DNA of 53,219 bases from a virus, in IMG/VR virus record IMGVR_UViG_3300023109_001857, positions 1-53,219 of that record; one strand, written 5' to 3'. Of the stretch, positions 49,701 through 53,219 are shown piece after piece. Every line of letters starts with the position of its first letter. The first letter of the stretch is position 1. The notes under the pieces were generated by a model. That model saw nothing but the letters and a program-made list of their open reading frames with translations, was not told the origin of the DNA and searched no databases. Made by a program: the position numbers and the translations under genes.

Positions 49701-52465
49701 CAAGCACAGGTACTACCAAAGGTAATACTGCTGGAGACGTTGTACTAGCTGTTAAAATTTGCGATACTAACGAAATCTTCAGACTTAATAACAACGCAAG
49801 AACTCCAGCAAACAATAGACCTGCTGGATGGACAGCAGCCAGCTTAACGATTGAAGCTCCGATTATTACATGGGCTGGCAAAAAGCATTATGTGTTTAAC
49901 TATCGTGGTGTTGGCGCTGGAGATGTAATTGAAGAGCCAGGTGAAGATAACGTATACGCTATTGTTGATCTAGTTGATTATGATACTATTAATCAAACAG
50001 ATGCTACTGGTATTGCTAGTACAACAGTACTAGGTTCAGAAGTTGTTACAATTAGAGCAGGTCTTAAAGCAGGAGCAACAGGAAAAGTTACAGTTAATAT
50101 TAGTACTTGTCGTGCAACAGGTCATGACTTCCTAGATATCGGTACTGGTGGATTTAATACGTCAAACTATCCAAATGTTATTTTTGGTGAACCAGGCGAG
50201 AAGAAAGAAGCCAACGAAGTTGTTGAAAAAGGCAAGGGTCGTGTGTTCTATGTAAGTACAGACCAAAATGGTATCTTTAGAGTTGGTAGATTCTTTAGTG
50301 TGGACCAAGGTACTGGTACAGTTACATTCAGTGCAAGTCTTGCACTTAGTGATGTAGACGGACTGGGCTTTAAACGTGGTGTTGTTATTACTGAATTTAG
50401 TACAGACACAGCAATGGTTGACAACGCTTCAGATACAGTACCTACAGAAAGTGCTGTACGTGGCTATGTAAATAGACGCTTAGGCTATGATGTAACAGGT
50501 GCTCCTGTTGCTAACAAACTAGGGCCAGGTGTGCTTGCTCCAAACGGTGCTGTTCCAATGACAGATGATTTGAACGCAGCAGGTAGCACAATTACTAACT
50601 TGGCAGTTCCTGTTAATGATGCTGATGCGGCTACTAAGGCATATGTCGACAGCGGACGTGGCGACCTTGACGAAATTAAAAATTTACGCAGTGTCGAATA
50701 TAATAATATTGCAGCTAACCAATTACTAGTTTCAACAGGCAAAAAGAAATTAATACTTGAGGCAGGTAGTATATTAGGCGGCGGCTTTGCAGCAGGCGAT
50801 GTAATTACAGGATCTATATCTGGAGCAACTGGTACAGTTGTTGATGTTATTGACGGACTTGTTGGCATTGAAGGCAATATTGTAGAAATTACATATGATG
50901 TACTAACTGGTGTGTTCAGTGACGGCAAGCCTGCAGATGGTCTTGCAGCTGATGTACTTACAGCACCAGGTGGAAAACAAGGTAATGTAATTGATGGTCC
51001 GGTAGATGAATGGGCCAACGGAGTTGCATCACCAACTAGTGATGTTACTATTACTGCTACTAGAACAGCAGGCGCTGGTAGAGAAGTTGAACTTAACCTA
51101 GCTGTTACAGCAGGAGCTGTTGTTAATGCAGATGTATCAGGAACAGCACAAATTGCGCAAAGTAAACTAAACATGCTTGCTGCAACTACAAGAGCGGATG
51201 CCACAGGTATTTCACAATCTGATAGAGGACTTGCAAGTTTTGACGATGCTAAATTTGAAGTTACAGATGGTTGGGTAACTGTTAAAGCAGGAAGTGTTGA
51301 CCTAGCAGACCTAGAAAATATTGCAACAGATACAGTCCTTGGACGCAGTGCAGCTGGATCAGGAGCAGTAAGTGCAATACCATTTAGTACAGTAGTTGAT
51401 GAAGGTTTAGGTTTATTAGATGCAGACTTTATTACAGAAGTACTGCCAGCAAATGATCCAGGCGAAGCACTAATTAAAACAGGTGCAGGTACATATGGCA
51501 TTAGTAACGTAACCAAAACAGGTGAAGTTAACAGTATTGTTAAAACAGATGCTAACGGCACAATCCAAGCTAACTCACTAATACTTGGCGGTGATAGCAG
51601 CTATGAAGTATTAAGTTTGGATAGCTTGACACTACAAGTAAAAACACCATCACAAGGTTTGATATTTACAGCAGTTGGCGGAACGGGCGGCGGATCACCA
51701 ACATATCCAGATATGTTGGTACAAGGTAGTGTAGGCGTTGGCGGAACTACTATTAGTGAAAGTATTCTACAAAGTACATCAAACTTTACAGGTGAAAAGG
51801 TATTAGGCGTTGATTGGATATATTCAAGCTTTATTGAAGCTCCAGGCGAAAAAGGAGCAGCGTCTACAGCTATATCAATTGGTGCTAACACTGGTAAAAC
51901 AACAGCTGGTCAAGTAGGCATTGTTACTGCTGATACAGGATCAAGTTCAAGTGTTGTACCAGCTGTGTTTAGTTCATCTGGCATGCTGCCAGATACTGAC
52001 GATACATACGATATTGGTAGTGCAACTAAAAAATATGCAAATGTTTATGCAACATTGTTCCGTGGTACTGCTACTGAATCATACTACGCTGACTTGGCAG
52101 AGAATTACTTAGCTGATGCAGAGTATGCTCCAGGAACAGTTATCGAGTTTGGCGGAGATGCAGAAGTTACACAAAGCACAACACACGGTACACATCGTGT
52201 AGCAGGAGTTGTATCTACTAATCCAGCACACTTAATGAATTCACAATGTGAAGGAGACAATGTTGTTGCAATAGCACTACAAGGGCGTGTACCTTGTAAC
52301 GTAATTGGTAAAGTTGCCAAAGGCGATATGCTGGTAGCAAGTAATGTTCCAGGATATGCAGTTGTTAACAACACTCCAGCAGTTGGCAGTGTAATCGGTA
52401 AAGCACTTGAAGCTAAACTAGACGGTGAGCGCGGCACAGTTGAAGTTGTGGTAGGTAAACACTAA
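43724..52465 (+). CDS. giant tail-fibre protein
   Basis: 2,913 residues. The N-terminal module [34 protein letters not shown] recurs in the next gene. Four copies of C-x-R-D-x-x-x-I-x-D-x-x-x-x-D lie near residues 458, 896, 1239 and 1390, each in a helical block within long β-rich regions. A segment [30 protein letters not shown] and the C-terminus [20 protein letters not shown]...[12 protein letters not shown] are typical of fibre tips of marine myoviruses. Presumed to be the long fibre that binds the host surface. CGGAG lies 10 nt before ATG 43724. Confidence 0.9.
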   Translation: [2913 protein letters not shown]

Positions 52466-52617
52466 TGGACAAGAAAGCAGTAGACAAACTAATTAAGGCT
52501 GGTGTAAAAGCCAGCAATGACACTAAAAATCCGCAGGGTAGGCAAGTTGTCCACACTGCGGGTAAACTAAGAATACAAGTAAACAAGGGAGCAGACCGTG
52601 GCCAAACAAACCGTTAA
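52465..52617 (+). CDS. 50-residue basic protein
   Basis: MDKKAVDKLIKAGVKASNDT followed by a Lys/Arg-rich end, starting on the last base of the fibre stop (TAATG). It overlaps the next fibre gene by 20 bp. Coupled translation likely; function unknown. Confidence 0.55.
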   Translation: MDKKAVDKLIKAGVKASNDTKNPQGRQVVHTAGKLRIQVNKGADRGQTNR

Positions 52618-53219
52618 TTTAGGGACTAGTGCAAACAAAGGTGACGGTGATCCGTTGCGCACAGCATTTGATAAGGTAAATGATAACTTTACAGAAGTAT
52701 ATAGTTTACTGGGTGCAGAAGGTGGAGATGTCGACGATGTCGTTGCACCAATGCTCGTACACAGTGATCACACAAACGTTACTGTAACAAGAGACGATGC
52801 TGCTAATAAAATAATTTTTAGTGTAGATCCATATGACGGAGACATTACAGGTAGTGTGTTTGGTGATGATAGTACAGTACTTGTAGATGGTGTTAACAAC
52901 ACAATACCTAAAGCAAACATTGAAGATAGTGCAAATTGGGATGCAGCATTTGGTTGGGGCAATCACACAGCTGGTGGATACGCTCCACAAACAACAACAT
53001 ATACAAAGACAGAAGTTGATTCAGCAATATCTGCTGTTTCGCTAGACGGTGATTTTACAGGCAGTGTGTTTGGTGATGATAGTACTGCACTTGTAGATGG
53101 AGTTAGCAATAAGATTGTTGGTCCAGTAGATACAGCAAGTGTAGATGCAGTAAGTTTAAGAACAAGTGCGACAAGTATAGCACTTGGTAGAGATGCAGGT
53201 AAAACTAATCAAGCAAACC
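52598..53219 (+). CDS. second fibre protein, 3′-truncated by the window
   Basis: Starts at GTG 52598 (GGGAG 7 nt upstream) and is still open at the window end. Its N-terminus VNLGTSANKGDGDPLRTAFDKVNDNFTEVYSLLG is the same module as in the giant fibre. Two DGD(I/F)TGSVFGDDSTxLVDGVxN repeats follow, with GWGNHTAGGY between. This is probably another tail-fibre protein. Confidence 0.8.
   Translation, partial: MAKQTVNLGTSANKGDGDPLRTAFDKVNDNFTEVYSLLGAEGGDVDDVVAPMLVHSDHTNVTVTRDDAANKIIFSVDPYDGDITGSVFGDDSTVLVDGVNNTIPKANIEDSANWDAAFGWGNHTAGGYAPQTTTYTKTEVDSAISAVSLDGDFTGSVFGDDSTALVDGVSNKIVGPVDTASVDAVSLRTSATSIALGRDAGKTNQAN

Noticed and set aside
50485-51561. Minus-strand frame of 358 residues opposite the giant fibre
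   Set aside because: Ser/Pro/Ala/Thr-rich shadow of the fibre gene with no promoter or motif.

Overview
The window looks like a segment of a large T4-like (myovirus-type) marine phage. The evidence is a phage DNA ligase, a two-subunit T4-type topoisomerase II (gp39-like with the TOPRIM part in one chain, and gp52-like), very long modular tail-fibre proteins, a tRNA cluster, many tiny overlapping genes, and short A+T-rich boxes (ATAAATA/TATAAATA) like T4 late promoters. The host cannot be fixed from sequence alone. Heme oxygenase, a PcyX-type bilin reductase, GMP reductase, bS21 and HesB/IscA-like proteins together are typical of phages of open-ocean bacteria, probably proteobacteria. Nearly all genes lie on the + strand; four small genes lie on the - strand.

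Layout. 0-3.1 kb: end of a coiled-coil membrane protein, a small unknown, a bS21 homologue and GMP reductase. 3.1-5.7 kb: groES-groEL and a small heat-shock protein, each with a late box and a shared 5′ RNA hairpin. 5.7-8.05 kb: clpS, heme oxygenase, nitrilase-fold enzyme and bilin reductase, tightly packed. 8.05-15.4 kb: probable virion or membrane proteins, including an Asn-repeat secreted protein and a 1,068-residue secreted Cys-repeat protein, with a Fis-like regulator on the - strand. 15.4-27.5 kb: accessory genes with strong host-type promoters (second nitrilase, SGNH hydrolase, AbrB-like, SprT, SWIM, ParB-like, HNH, PP-loop, sulfotransferase, ClpP, 2OG oxygenase). 27.5-28.95 kb: seven tRNA genes with intervening structured RNA candidates and an apparent attenuator. 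29-34.25 kb: phosphoesterase, ligase and topoisomerase. 34.25-37.7 kb: paired fibre/baseplate-type proteins, two small membrane proteins and a Rossmann-like unknown. 37.65-40.75 kb: a QueD-like gene behind a preQ1-like leader, cupin dioxygenase, glycosyltransferase and UV endonuclease. 41.5-43 kb: secreted c-heme plus copper-monooxygenase-like protein with a lipoprotein. 43.3 kb to the end: A-type Fe-S protein, a 2,913-residue tail fibre and the start of another.

Two promoter classes are visible. Class 1 is TTGACA, 16-17 bp, TATAAT, often with TGC before the -10, in front of accessory, nucleic-acid and tRNA genes. Class 2 is the ATAAATA box, in front of chaperone, structural and membrane genes. 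At several class 2 sites the start codon follows only 4-5 nt after the box, suggesting leaderless mRNAs.

The most unusual element is at 28.48-28.94 kb. A promoter is followed by a 22-codon reading frame containing tandem CAA, one UGG and tandem CCA codons, then mutually exclusive RNA pairings, then a Rho-independent terminator, then exactly tRNA-Trp, tRNA-Pro and tRNA-Gln, whose anticodons read those codons. This has the layout of a classical attenuator controlling a tRNA operon.
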